Source: Conyzicola lurida (lineage in GTDB: Bacteria; Actinomycetota; Actinomycetes; Actinomycetales; Microbacteriaceae). Taken from it: DNA of 64,000 bases. Made by a program: the position numbers and the translations under genes. This document shows, in pieces, positions 8,410 through 16,633 of the stretch. Numbering within the stretch: position 1 is the stretch's first letter; each line of letters begins with the position of its first letter. A model generated the notes under the pieces. It did not search any database. It was given only the letters and a program-made list of their open reading frames with translations, and was not told the DNA's origin. Location: positions 2,728,001 to 2,792,000 of the forward strand of contig NZ_JACHMJ010000001.1 of NCBI RefSeq assembly GCF_014204935.1, in the 5' to 3' direction.

Positions 8410-9495
8410 ATGCCCGCTGCCATCGCCACCCCGTCGCCCGCCTGGCGTCGTCTCGCGCTGCGGACCCTGGCGGACGACGAACACGCGACGCCGGAGTCGC
8501 CGCTCGTGCGGTTCCCGCTGCCGTCGGCGTGGGGCATCGACCTCTATCTCAAGGACGAGTCCGCCCTGCCGAGCGGGTCGCTCAAACACCGGCTCGCCCG
8601 GTCCTTGCTGGTCCACGGCCTCGTCAACGGGCAGATCACCGGGCACACGACTCTCGTCGACGCCTCGAGCGGCTCCACCGCCGTTTCCGAAGCGTGGTTC
8701 GCCCGCCTGCTCGGCCTGCCGTTCGTCGCCGTCGTGCCCGCGGGCGTCTCGGTCGAGAAGGTGCGGCTGATCGAGTCGTTCGGCGGCACCGTGCGTTTCG
8801 CCGCCGACCCGTGCGCCGTCTCGGCACTGGCCGCAGAGCTCGGCGCTCAGCGCGGCTGGTACTTCCTCGACCAGTTCTCCCTCGCCTCGACCGCGACCGA
8901 CTGGCGCCGCGGCAACGTCGCGGAGGCCCTCTTTACGCAGCTCGCCGGCGAGCGCCACCCCGAACCGCGCTGGATCGTCGTCGGCGCGGGCACCGGCGGC
9001 ACGAGCGCGACCGTCGGACGCTACTGCCGCTACACCGCGCGCGAGACCCGGCTGGCCGTGGTCGACCCCGAGAATTCCGCCTACTTCGAGGCGTGGCGTA
9101 CAGGGCGGGCGGATGTCGCGGCCGGCGGATCCCGCATCGAGGGCATCGGGCGGCCGACGGTGGAGAAGTCGTTCGTCGCCGACACCATCGACGAGATGAT
9201 CCCCGTGGATGACGCGCACTCCGTCGCGGCGATGCAACTGCTCGCCGCGACCACCGGTATCGCCGCCGGGCCGTCGACCGGCACGAACCTGGCCGGGGCG
9301 CTGCTGGTCATCGAGCGGATGCTCCGCGCCGGCGAGACCGGCAGCGTGGTGACGCTGATCTGCGACTCGGGCGACCGCTACGCCGGAACGTTCTACAGCG
9401 AGCCCTGGCTGCGGGAGGCCCGCATCGATCCGGGCGAGGCCGGCCGCGGCATCCGGAGTTTTCTCGCCGGCAGCGCGCTGCACCACGTCGCCTGA
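8410..9495 (+). CDS. PLP-dependent cysteine synthase-family protein (Cds1-like cysteine desulfhydrase)
   Basis: 361-residue fold-type II PLP enzyme. The PLP lysine is in GSLKHRLA (about 57-64), the substrate loop in SSGSTAVSEAWFARLL and the phosphate loop in GAGTGGTSATVGRY. The sequence is closer to the actinobacterial Cds1 group (L-cysteine to pyruvate, H2S and ammonia) than to CysK, which has a longer C-terminal region. Context: a divergent LysR gene and no serine acetyltransferase nearby. Cysteine breakdown is the best guess; synthase or cystathionine beta-synthase-like activity remains possible. Confidence 0.75.
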   Translation: MPAAIATPSPAWRRLALRTLADDEHATPESPLVRFPLPSAWGIDLYLKDESALPSGSLKHRLARSLLVHGLVNGQITGHTTLVDASSGSTAVSEAWFARLLGLPFVAVVPAGVSVEKVRLIESFGGTVRFAADPCAVSALAAELGAQRGWYFLDQFSLASTATDWRRGNVAEALFTQLAGERHPEPRWIVVGAGTGGTSATVGRYCRYTARETRLAVVDPENSAYFEAWRTGRADVAAGGSRIEGIGRPTVEKSFVADTIDEMIPVDDAHSVAAMQLLAATTGIAAGPSTGTNLAGALLVIERMLRAGETGSVVTLICDSGDRYAGTFYSEPWLREARIDPGEAGRGIRSFLAGSALHHVA

Positions 9496-9618
9496 GCGAC
9501 CGGCGGCTTGAGCCTGCCGCCGCCCACAGATCCCCGTTTTCGGTGCCACGCTGAGGCGGCATACCGAAATCGCACCTATCGCCGGGGTGGGTGTGCGGCG
9601 CTCAGCGTCGTCGCGCAC

Positions 9619-9655
9619 GCGGAGGTTTGTCGCGGGTCCGCGGAGGTTTGTCGCG
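9619..9655. repeat. 16-bp direct repeat in intergenic region
   Basis: GCGGAGGTTTGTCGCG is present at 9619-9634 and 9640-9655 (21-bp period), flanked on both sides by TCGCGCACGC. It lies in the 233-base gap between two convergent genes; nothing else is recognised there. Confidence 0.7.
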
Positions 9656-9728
9656 CACGCGGGTGTTCGTACCCGCGCGTGCGCCACACAGCACCGCGCG
9701 ATGCGAGCGCGATGGGATTTCGACCCGC

Positions 9729-10277
9729 TCAGGCCACGTCGATGACGAAGGTCAGCAGCGTCAGCTCGCGTCCGCCGCTCACGAAGGTCGTCTCGCGCTC
9801 GGTCGCGCGGCTGAAGCCGAGCTTGTAGTACAGGGCGTGCGCGCCGAGCATGTCGGGGCCGCTGTTCATCACCACGCGCGCCAGGCCGCGCTGCCGGGCG
9901 AGGTCGATGACGAAGGTCGTGAGCGCGGCGCCGATGCCGCGCCCCCTGGCCGTCGGGGCCGTGGCGAGCAGGCGGAAGTACAGCTCCTCCCCCGGCCCGA
10001 TCCGGCCCTCCTGGTCGAAGCCGTCGCGCAGCACCGCGACGGTGCCGACGAAGTCGCCCGCGGCGTCGACGGCCACGTAGACCTCGAATTCGCCGATCAG
10101 GTGCTCGGGATGCCGCAGCTGTGCCGCGTAGTCCGGGGGCAGATCGTCGTAGTCGTGCGAATACGCGGCGTAGGTGAGTTCGCCGACGCGCGCCAACTCG
10201 TCGGGCGACGCGAGACGGATCTGCAGAGCGGGTGTCGCGGAGGCGGCATCCGGAGTCTCATCGATACCCACGCTCAT
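9729..10277 (-). CDS. GNAT-family N-acetyltransferase
   Basis: 182 residues. The acetyl-CoA-binding motif A is visible as LLATAPTARGRGIGAALTTF (R-G-R-G-I-G), followed by the motif B region DMLGAHALYYKLGFSRA. ATG 10277 is chosen over GTG 10304 because a GGAG site precedes it. Acceptor substrate unknown (amine, amino acid or antibiotic). Monocistronic. Confidence 0.85.
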   Translation of the reverse strand: MSVGIDETPDAASATPALQIRLASPDELARVGELTYAAYSHDYDDLPPDYAAQLRHPEHLIGEFEVYVAVDAAGDFVGTVAVLRDGFDQEGRIGPGEELYFRLLATAPTARGRGIGAALTTFVIDLARQRGLARVVMNSGPDMLGAHALYYKLGFSRATERETTFVSGGRELTLLTFVIDVA

Positions 10278-10332
10278 GATGCTGCCGCTCCGATTCCCGG
10301 CCACCGACCGGGTGCCGAATCCGAGGTTATCG

Positions 10333-10375
10333 CGGAAGGCGTCGCCCGCGCATGACCGCGCAGCGACGCCTTCCG
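10333..10375 (-). terminator. Terminator hairpin downstream of the MFS gene
   Basis: CGGAAGGCGTCGC (10333-10345) and GCGACGCCTTCCG (10363-10375) form a perfect 13-bp stem with a 17-base loop, 10 bases past the MFS stop codon. Confidence 0.7.
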
Positions 10376-10384
10376 GTGCGACCG

Positions 10385-11860
10385 CTACGCCTTCTCGTCC
10401 GGCAGGTCGTCGATGCCGAGCGCAACCGCGTTGGCACGCAGCTGGCGCATCGACGGCGCGATGATCGCGGCCAGGATCGCGAGCACGGCGACGCCGGCGC
10501 AGTCCCAGAATCCGATGGTGAAGGCGTCGTCCGTCGGCAGGCCCTGCGGGGTGCTGTGGGAGGTGATCAGGGCCGCGATCACGGCGGTTCCGATGCTGCT
10601 GCCGATGGTGCGGGCGATGGTGTTGACGCTGATCGCCTCACCGGTCTGCGTGATCGGCACGCTCTCGATGATGGCGTTCGAGGTGGCCGCGAGGGCGAGT
10701 CCGATGCCGGCACCGGTGAGCACACCCGAGAGCAGTACCTGCCAGATCTCGCCGTGGCCGATGGCCGGCAGCACGAACGCCGCCGTGACGAAGGCACCGC
10801 CGAGCAGCATCGGCAGCTTCGGGCCGAACTTGCGCACGAGCATGCCCGACAGCGGTCCGAAGACGACCATCATCACGACGGTCGGCAGCAGGAACAGGCC
10901 GGCCTCCGAGACGGACTTGCCGAAGCCGTAGCCGGTCGCAGCGGGGAGCTGCAGCAGGGTCGGAACGAGCACGAACGTGCCGAACATCGCGAAACCGAAG
11001 ACGAGGGCGACGACGTGCGCGGTCCACACGCCGCGGAGCTTCATCAGACGCATGTCGATCAGCGGCGAGGCGACGCGCAGCTCGACGAGAACGAAGACCA
11101 CGAGCGTGACGGCGCCGAGTGCCAGCAGTCCGATGGTCTCGACCGAGCCCCAGCCCCAGTTCTCGCCCTCGCTGATGGCGAGGAGGATCGAGACGAGCGA
11201 GACGGCGAGGATGACGGCACCGAGAACGTCGAGGCGTCCGGGGGTCTTCACCGACGACTCCGGCATGCCGAAGATCACGCCGACGAGGGCCACGACCACG
11301 AGCACCGCGGGCAGCCAGAACAGCCAGTGCCACGACAGGTTCTCGACGATCGGGCCGGCCGCGACGATACCGACGCCGGCGCCGACACCGAAGATGGCGG
11401 AGAGCAGGCCGATGGTCACGCCGACCTTCTCGCGCGGAAGCTCGTCACGCACGACGCCGATCGACAGCGGCATGATCGCGCCGGCCGCACCCTGCAGGGC
11501 GCGGGCGATGATCAGCACGCCGAGGTTCGGGGCGAGGGCGGCGAGCACGGTGCCGACGAGCAGCAGCGAGAGCACCACGATGAGCATGCGGCGCTTGCCG
11601 ACCATGTCGCCGAGGCGTCCGAGCACGGGAGTGAGCACCGCGGCGGACAGCAGGTACGCGGTCAGCACCCAGGAGGCGTCGCTGGTCGAGACGCCGAGGT
11701 CCTGGCCGATGGTCGCGAGCGCGGGGGCGACGAGCGACTGGAGTACGGCGAACGACAGTCCGCCCAGCGACAGGTAGAGCACGATGAGCGTGCTGTTGGG
11801 ACGACGGCCGTCGGCCGTGTGGATGGAACCCGTCTGGGGTTCCACGATCGTTCGTGACAT
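10385..11860 (-). CDS. MFS drug-efflux transporter (EmrB/QacA-like, DHA2 type)
   Basis: 491-residue, highly hydrophobic major facilitator protein of about 14 membrane segments. The loop 2-3 signature is GRLGDMVGKRRMLI, and the N-terminal segment has SDASWVLTAYLLSAAVLTP, typical of proton-driven DHA2 pumps. ATG 11860 has a GGAGAG ribosome site; the frame is open further upstream, but that part reads as non-coding. The divergent TetR gene at 11990 and the large inverted repeat between them indicate substrate-induced repression. A hairpin terminator follows. Substrate unknown. Confidence 0.9.
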   Translation of the reverse strand: MSRTIVEPQTGSIHTADGRRPNSTLIVLYLSLGGLSFAVLQSLVAPALATIGQDLGVSTSDASWVLTAYLLSAAVLTPVLGRLGDMVGKRRMLIVVLSLLLVGTVLAALAPNLGVLIIARALQGAAGAIMPLSIGVVRDELPREKVGVTIGLLSAIFGVGAGVGIVAAGPIVENLSWHWLFWLPAVLVVVALVGVIFGMPESSVKTPGRLDVLGAVILAVSLVSILLAISEGENWGWGSVETIGLLALGAVTLVVFVLVELRVASPLIDMRLMKLRGVWTAHVVALVFGFAMFGTFVLVPTLLQLPAATGYGFGKSVSEAGLFLLPTVVMMVVFGPLSGMLVRKFGPKLPMLLGGAFVTAAFVLPAIGHGEIWQVLLSGVLTGAGIGLALAATSNAIIESVPITQTGEAISVNTIARTIGSSIGTAVIAALITSHSTPQGLPTDDAFTIGFWDCAGVAVLAILAAIIAPSMRQLRANAVALGIDDLPDEKA

Positions 11861-11875
11861 GACTCTCCGCTGGCT

Positions 11876-11938
11876 TGTAAACATCTGTTGACTTATGAAT
11901 AGTAGCCATTGGTTGCCATAAGTCAATGATTGTTTACA
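11876..11938. promoter_or_regulatory. TetR-type operator and promoter between MFS and TetR genes
   Basis: Two 22-base arms in inverted orientation, 11876-11897 and 11917-11938, separated by 19 bases. Outer parts TGTAAAC/GTTTACA and inner parts TTGACTTATG/CATAAGTCAA pair perfectly; 5 central bases of each arm differ. On the minus strand TTGACT (11926-11921) and TACTAT (11904-11899), 16 bases apart, can be the -35 and -10 of the MFS gene, so the repressor would cover the promoter. Confidence 0.8.
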
Positions 11939-11989
11939 TAGCGGATGACGCGGGGTACCGTGACGGGAGGACAAACACGAAGGATGCCA

Positions 11990-12628
11990 ATGACGACACC
12001 CGTTCCCACGGCTGCGCAGTCGGCCGGTTCCCCCGCCGCACCGGCCGGCCCGCCCAAGTCCCGCGACGCCGACAACACCCGCCGCCTCCTGCTCGCCGCC
12101 GCGCGCCGTCGGTTCGCCCACGACGGGTACACCGCCACGACGGTGCGCACCATCGCGACGGACGCGGGAGTGAACACGGCGCTGATCAACCGCTACTTCG
12201 ACTCGAAGGAGGGACTGTTCGAGGCCTGCATCCGCAACGTCGGCGAGCAGCTCGAGCGGCCGGCGGGCGGGCGCACCGTCGAGCAGACCGTGGCCAGGAT
12301 GATCGAACAGCTGACCGGCCCCGACACCGGCGAGCGCTCGCTACAGCTGATGCTCCTCATGCGGTCGTCGGGCGACGAGCACGCCGACCTGATCCGGCAG
12401 AACATCCTCCGCTCGTTCGCGGAGGGCATCGCGCGCATCGCCGGCTGGAGCCCCGACCGCCCCGACGACGGCCAGCTGCTGCTGCGCGCCCAGCTCGCGG
12501 TGGCGACCGCGCTCGGCATCACGATGCTGCGCAACTCGTCGGGGTTCGAGCCGCTCGCGGGCGCGACCACCGAAGACCTCGCGGCCGCGCTGGCCCCGAG
12601 CCTGACGACGCTGATCGGTGGCGAATAG
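11990..12628 (+). CDS. TetR/AcrR-family repressor
   Basis: About 212 residues. The N-terminal HTH is visible: TRRLLLAAARRRFAHDGY...TVRTIATDAGVNTALINRYFDSKEGLF (recognition helix GVNTALINRYF). It is followed by a helical ligand domain. ATG 11990 follows an AAGGA site at proper spacing; ATG 11984, six bases earlier, is also possible. Divergent from the MFS pump and next to a long dyad; it very probably represses the pump and itself until a toxic ligand binds. Confidence 0.9.
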   Translation: MTTPVPTAAQSAGSPAAPAGPPKSRDADNTRRLLLAAARRRFAHDGYTATTVRTIATDAGVNTALINRYFDSKEGLFEACIRNVGEQLERPAGGRTVEQTVARMIEQLTGPDTGERSLQLMLLMRSSGDEHADLIRQNILRSFAEGIARIAGWSPDRPDDGQLLLRAQLAVATALGITMLRNSSGFEPLAGATTEDLAAALAPSLTTLIGGE

Positions 12629-12646
12629 GAGAGGAACCCCGAGAAC

Positions 12647-13009
12647 TCAGTCGACCGGGCTCACCAGGCAGAACGGGTGCCCCGCGGGGTCGAGGTAGAC
12701 GCGGAACGTCTCCTTCTCCGAACCGGTGCGCGTGGCACCCAGCGAGAGAACGCCGGCTTCTGCGGCATCCAGATCATCGACCTTGATGTCGAGGTGCAGC
12801 TGCTGGGGCACGAGCTGCCCCGGCCACTGCGGCGGGGTGTAGTTCTCGACGCCCTGGAACGCGAGCAGCGGGCGGCCGCCGGGTCCGATGATCTCGACCC
12901 AGCCCGGGTCGTCGGAGGCGATGCGCATGCCCAGCACTTCGCCGTAGAACTCGGCGAGGGCGCGGGGATCGGGGCAGTCGAGGACGATGGATTCGAGGGT
13001 TCCGATCAT
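12647..13009 (-). CDS. VOC-family (glyoxalase/bleomycin resistance-like) protein
   Basis: 120 residues with the beta-alpha-beta-beta-beta pattern of vicinal-oxygen-chelate proteins: start MIGTLESIVLDCPDPRALAE, central FYGEVLGM, and C-terminal VYLDPAGHPFCLV. The frame is open upstream but ATG 13009 begins the domain exactly. Function not assignable: metal-dependent dioxygenase, isomerase or antibiotic-binding protein are all possible. Convergent with the TetR gene, 18 bases apart. Confidence 0.85.
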   Translation of the reverse strand: MIGTLESIVLDCPDPRALAEFYGEVLGMRIASDDPGWVEIIGPGGRPLLAFQGVENYTPPQWPGQLVPQQLHLDIKVDDLDAAEAGVLSLGATRTGSEKETFRVYLDPAGHPFCLVSPVD

Positions 13010-13049
13010 CGCTGCAGTGTACGGCCGGACCGCCCGACGGCGACAGGGG

Positions 13050-13619
13050 TCAGGACGCCCCGAGCGCCAACCGCTGGCTGCGCCAGAGCGCGTAGAGCGA
13101 CCACGGGTCGTCGACACCCGACCGCAGGACCTCGATGTGGGCGAGCAGCGCGTCGTGGCTGCCGAACCACTCGGACCGCGGAGACAGCCGGTGCGCCGCG
13201 AACTGCGCGTGCCGCCGCTGCTCGAGCGTGCGGTCGCCGCGCTCGAAGGCGAGCACCTCGTCGTAGCGCAGAGCCGCGAACCGCTGCCGCGGGTTGCTGG
13301 ACGTACCGATCTTGATGCGGTCGCCGAAGCGCAGGTAGTAGACGACGTCGACCCGGGCCGCGAGGGCGTCGTCGGGGTCGGGAACTTCGCCGACCTTCCA
13401 CTCGCAGACCGCGCACAGCCAGCCGGAGGGGTAGTGCAGCCCGAGCCGGGAACCGCAGGCGAGACAGGGCGAGGGCAGGATGTCGGTGACCCCCACGTCG
13501 CCGGCGACCCAGTCGTGGGCCTCCAAGAGGTGGGCGGCGCAGAGGTCGAGCGGAGCACCGGGAGCCACGCTGGCGGCGCAGCACTGCCCGGCGTCGTCGA
13601 CGATCAGACACCTGTTCAC
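13050..13619 (-). CDS. GIY-YIG (T5orf172/MUG113-like) nuclease-family protein with zinc ribbon
   Basis: 189 residues from GTG 13619. The N-terminal half carries Cys pairs, notably CLACGSRLGLHYPSGWLCAVC, which look like a zinc ribbon. The C-terminal half has VYYLRFGDRIKIGTSSNPRQR, the start of a GIY-YIG fold of the T5orf172 type, then ERRxHAQF-like LEQRRHAQFAAHR and EWFG. These proteins are DNA nucleases or DNA-binding factors, often of phage or mobile origin, but the composition here is like the host. Target unknown. Confidence 0.75.
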   Translation of the reverse strand: MNRCLIVDDAGQCCAASVAPGAPLDLCAAHLLEAHDWVAGDVGVTDILPSPCLACGSRLGLHYPSGWLCAVCEWKVGEVPDPDDALAARVDVVYYLRFGDRIKIGTSSNPRQRFAALRYDEVLAFERGDRTLEQRRHAQFAAHRLSPRSEWFGSHDALLAHIEVLRSGVDDPWSLYALWRSQRLALGAS

Positions 13620-13656
13620 GGCGGTCAGGCTACGCCCGACCGCCGACAGCGGGTGG

Positions 13657-14013
13657 TTAGCGGCGGCCCAGACGGCGTTCGCCGTTGGCGCCCGTGGCGT
13701 ACGGCAGCTCGAAGTGCGTGTACAGCTCGGGCTCGAGGCCGGCCTCGAGTTCGCCGTCGGTGCCGATGAACGGCGACTCCTTGACCTGCTTCTTGGAGTA
13801 CAGCACCTTGAGGTGCTTGGGAGCGACGACGGCGCCCTTCAGCGGCGCGAAGACGAGCTTCTGCCCGCCGAGCATTCCGATGTGCACGGCCGCGAAGGCG
13901 GCCTCGTCGGTCGCGGTGTCGAAGTAGATACTCTCGAGCGTGCCGATCTTGACCCCCGAGAAGTCCACGACGGGCAGACCGATCCAGTCGCGCACGTTTT
14001 CCGCTTCGAACAT
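13657..14013 (-). CDS. PRC-barrel domain protein
   Basis: 118 residues. The N-terminal PRC-barrel (about 1-75) is recognisable in WIGLPVVDFSGVKIGTLESIYFD and the GGQKLVFAPL strand. A short linker with an acidic tail follows. PRC-barrels mediate protein or RNA contacts (RimM, photosynthetic reaction-centre H). In actinobacteria such stand-alone copies are often stress-induced, but the precise role is unknown. A CCCC-TAT-GGGG dyad lies 32 bases upstream of the start. Confidence 0.8.
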   Translation of the reverse strand: MFEAENVRDWIGLPVVDFSGVKIGTLESIYFDTATDEAAFAAVHIGMLGGQKLVFAPLKGAVVAPKHLKVLYSKKQVKESPFIGTDGELEAGLEPELYTHFELPYATGANGERRLGRR

Positions 14014-14044
14014 GAGATGCCTTCCTCGGCCGGAAGTCTTCCGT

Positions 14045-14056
14045 CCCCTATGGGGG
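14045..14056. promoter_or_regulatory. CCCCTATGGGGG dyad upstream of PRC-barrel gene
   Basis: CCCC (14045-14048), TAT spacer, GGGGG (14052-14056). It sits 32-43 bases before the PRC-barrel start, in promoter position, and resembles the CCCCT/AGGGG dyad ahead of dnaK. Binding factor unknown. Confidence 0.45.
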
Positions 14057-14223
14057 CAACGTTAGCGGGTGGATGCCGCGGCAACCTGAGCACGGACGAC
14101 CAGGGCCGCACGGAACGACGCCGCCGTCAAGGCCGAGTGCAGAAATAGTTTTCAGGTTGGTCGTGGATGATCATGGGTGCCGGGCGCGACTCAGCGCTCA
14201 ACCCGACGAAAGCGACAGACCCG

Positions 14224-14367
14224 ATGTTCCGCCTGCTCAAGTACGCCCCCGCCGCCATTGCCCTCGTGTCGAAGTTCGTCAAGAGCCCGAGCGGCCAGCG
14301 CGCGATCGCCAAGGTGCGCGCGCAGGTCGCTGCCCGCCGCGGCCGCGGCACCACCCCCGCGAACTGA
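14224..14367 (+). CDS. Small basic amphipathic protein (47 aa)
   Basis: ATG 14224 (MFRLLKYAPAAIALVSKFVKS) gives a 47-residue protein with one hydrophobic helix followed by an Arg/Lys-rich tail (VRAQVAARRGRGTTPAN). Similar short proteins are common and uncharacterised in Actinobacteria. The frame is open from 14167 but the conserved-looking part starts here. Possibly membrane-associated. No function assigned. Confidence 0.5.
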   Translation: MFRLLKYAPAAIALVSKFVKSPSGQRAIAKVRAQVAARRGRGTTPAN

Positions 14368-14422
14368 CCCCGGCGCTCACCCGCGAGCTGACCCGAACCC
14401 GGTTGCCGCAAATCGACCGGTT

Positions 14423-14869
14423 TCAGGCGTCGATGGGTCGATTCGCGGCATCCCGCGACGCGTGCAGCGCGAACGGCGGCGCCTCCGCGCCCTCGACCGG
14501 CGCGGCCGGGTCCTGACCGATGTCGACGATGCGGTTGCCCGCGTCGACGTGCACGACGACCGGCGAGAACTCCAGCGCCTCATCCCGCGTCATCTGCGCG
14601 TAGGTGATGAGGATCACGGTGTCGCCGATCAGCGCCTTGTGAGCGGCCGCCCCGTTCACGCCGATCACCCCCGATCCCCGTTCGCCGGCGATCAGGTAGG
14701 TCTCGAACCGCTCCCCGTTGTCGACGTCGACGACGCTCACCTGTTGCCCGGGCAGCATCTCCGCGGCGTCGAGCAGGTCGAGGTCGACGGTGAGCGATCC
14801 GACGTAGTGCAGGTCGGAGTGGGTCACGGTGGCACGGTGGATCTTCGAGGCGAACATTGTCAGGAGCAC
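14423..14869 (-). CDS. panD: Aspartate 1-decarboxylase proenzyme
   Basis: 148 residues. PanD makes beta-alanine from aspartate for pantothenate and CoA. The signature [25 protein letters not shown] includes the Gly-Ser self-cleavage site (HYVGS) that creates the pyruvoyl group, and [26 protein letters not shown] and ILITYAQM follow as in the family. GTG 14869 gives MLLTMFASK, aligning with the usual MLRTMLKSK start; ATG 14857 is the alternative. The C-terminus is ~15-20 residues longer than the E. coli enzyme. Not beside panBC. Confidence 0.95.
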   Translation of the reverse strand: MLLTMFASKIHRATVTHSDLHYVGSLTVDLDLLDAAEMLPGQQVSVVDVDNGERFETYLIAGERGSGVIGVNGAAAHKALIGDTVILITYAQMTRDEALEFSPVVVHVDAGNRIVDIGQDPAAPVEGAEAPPFALHASRDAANRPIDA

Positions 14870-14878
14870 CCGTCCACG

Positions 14879-15847
14879 TTAGCCGCGAGTGGCGGTCGCC
14901 GTGTTGCGTGCGGCGAGCCGCGCGAACGCCGCGGCAAGCTCCGGCGGGCCGACGACCTCGATGTCGGTGTCGAACCGGTTCAGCGACGCGGCGAGCGCCA
15001 CCCACGACCACGACCCGGCGGTGTACCGGGTGCGGTCGGCGCCGTCAGCCTCGACCGAGCCGTCTCCGGCGAACGGCAGGACGGCGTCGACGGGGAGGTC
15101 GAGCACGACGGTGCCGCTGCACGGCCAGGCGTCGGCCGTCGCGGAACCCTTGAACCGCGCCGAGACGAAGTCGCGCGCGTCGCCTCCAGGGATCTCGCGG
15201 GGGACGAACCGGGGGCCGGTCGGCGCACGCGGGGCGATGCGGTCGGCGCGGAAGATGCGCCAGTCGTCGCGGTCGAGGTCCCACGCGACGAGGTACCAGC
15301 GCCCCTGCGAAGTGACGAGGTGGTGGGGTTCGACCCGCCGCGGCGGCGCCTCCTCGGACCCGCCCGCGTAGTCGAACCGCAGCACCTCGCTCGCCCGCAC
15401 GGCGGCGGAGAGCGCGAGCAGCAGGTCGGGCGCCACCGCCGACACGGGGCCGTCGCCGGGACGAGGAACGGAATGGAACTCGACCGCGTCCAACCGGTGT
15501 CGCAGGCGCGAGGGTAGTACCTGCCGCACGGTGGTGAGCGCGCGGAGCGCCGCTTCCCCGATGCCCGCGCCGGTGGCCGTCGCCGCCTGCAGTGCCACGG
15601 TCAGCGCGACAACCTGGTCGTCGTCGAAGAGCAGCGGGGGCAGCTCGCTTCCGGCGTCCAGTCGGTATCCGCCATCCGGCCCCATCGTGGCCCCGATGCT
15701 GTAGCCCATCTCGCGGAGGCGGTCGACGTCGCGGCGCACCGTGCGGTGGCTTACCCCCAACCGCTCGGCGAGTACGGTACCCGGCCAGTCGCGCCGGGCC
15801 TGCAGCAGCGAGAGCAGGTTGAGCAGCCGGGAGGTGGTCGTCGTCAT
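14879..15847 (-). CDS. YafY-type WYL-domain transcriptional regulator
   Basis: 322 residues: N-terminal HTH (MTTTTSRLLNLLSLLQARRDWPG, AERLGVSHRTVRRDVDRLREMGY) and a WYL domain (about 145-225; RWYLVAWDLDRDDWRIFRADRI contains the W-Y-L core), then a WCX-like C-terminus. ATG 15847 is used because upstream codons are non-coding. Divergent from the VOC gene at 15949 with a TGTAGG/CCTACA dyad between them; it likely regulates that gene and itself. Ligand unknown (WYL domains bind nucleic acid or nucleotide ligands in known cases). Confidence 0.88.
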   Translation of the reverse strand: MTTTTSRLLNLLSLLQARRDWPGTVLAERLGVSHRTVRRDVDRLREMGYSIGATMGPDGGYRLDAGSELPPLLFDDDQVVALTVALQAATATGAGIGEAALRALTTVRQVLPSRLRHRLDAVEFHSVPRPGDGPVSAVAPDLLLALSAAVRASEVLRFDYAGGSEEAPPRRVEPHHLVTSQGRWYLVAWDLDRDDWRIFRADRIAPRAPTGPRFVPREIPGGDARDFVSARFKGSATADAWPCSGTVVLDLPVDAVLPFAGDGSVEADGADRTRYTAGSWSWVALAASLNRFDTDIEVVGPPELAAAFARLAARNTATATRG

Positions 15848-15866
15848 GCCGAAACAATAATCGGAA

Positions 15867-15889
15867 TGTAGGACGATACCTGACCTACA
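15867..15889. promoter_or_regulatory. Candidate operator between WYL regulator and VOC gene
   Basis: TGTAGG (15867-15872) and CCTACA (15884-15889) form a perfect 6-bp dyad with an 11-base spacer. It is the only clear palindrome in the 101-base divergent intergenic region. Confidence 0.55.
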
Positions 15890-15948
15890 CGGTTGCGAGA
15901 GTGGATGTCGTCGGGAGAAGCCCGGCACCGTTGCCACTAGGAGCAGAC

Positions 15949-16416
15949 ATGAGCATCGCAACCACACCCCACCTCAACTTCCGCGGCGACGCCCACGCCG
16001 CCCTCGAGTTCTACCAGTCGGTCTTCGGCGGCGCGGTCACCGTCGCGACCTACGGCGACTTCGGTATGCCCGCGGGTGTGCCCGGTGCCGACAAGGTCGT
16101 CTTCGGCCAGGTCGAGACCACCGAGGGCTTCCGGGTCATGGCGTACGACATCCCCGGCCAGTCGGGCGGATCGGCGGCCTCGGCCGGTTCGACCCGGCGC
16201 GAGAACGGCACCACCGTCACCGACCAGCCGTTCTTCGTCGCCGTGCGCGGCGAGACGCTCGCCGAGGTCGAGGCCTACTGGTCCGCGCTCTCCGTGGGTG
16301 CGACAATCGTCGAGCCGCTCGCGGCATCCGCGTGGAGCCCCGGCTTCGGCATGCTCACCGACGCGTTCGGCGTGACCTGGGTGCTCGACGTCGCCGCGGC
16401 GTACAGCGCGGAGTAG
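15949..16416 (+). CDS. PhnB-like VOC-family protein
   Basis: 155 residues. MSIATTPHLNFRGDAHAALEFYQSVFGG is the usual start of PhnB-like VOC proteins; GFGMLTDAFGVTWVLDV is the usual end. ATG 15949 has an AGGAGCAGAC ribosome site. Metal ligands are not all obvious, so it may be a binding protein rather than an enzyme. Divergent WYL regulator genes are common beside such genes, and this pair is probably a regulated unit. A perfect terminator hairpin follows. Confidence 0.85.
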   Translation: MSIATTPHLNFRGDAHAALEFYQSVFGGAVTVATYGDFGMPAGVPGADKVVFGQVETTEGFRVMAYDIPGQSGGSAASAGSTRRENGTTVTDQPFFVAVRGETLAEVEAYWSALSVGATIVEPLAASAWSPGFGMLTDAFGVTWVLDVAAAYSAE

Positions 16417-16423
16417 GCGGCGC

Positions 16424-16453
16424 GTGGCCGACGGCGAACCCGCCGTCGGCCAC
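16424..16453 (+). terminator. Perfect 13-bp terminator hairpin
   Basis: GTGGCCGACGGCG (16424-16436), loop AACC, CGCCGTCGGCCAC (16441-16453), starting 8 bases after the VOC stop. Confidence 0.8.
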
Positions 16454-16633
16454 GACACCCTCCGTTAACCCGCGCCCGTTACCCTCGCACCGATAGCGCC
16501 TAGGGTTCCGGGATTCACGTCCGGCTGGTTCGAGCGGCGCCACGGTCGACCGCAATCGGGCGGCCGTCATCTCAAGGGATAGAAGCCTGGAGGACTCCTG
16601 CGTCGCGCCCTCGCGCGGCCGGAAGGGTCCGTC

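Noticed and set aside
10352-11857. 501-codon plus-strand open frame antisense to the MFS gene
   Set aside because: Product is almost only D, E, R, H, G and Q; it mirrors the transporter codons and has no start context.
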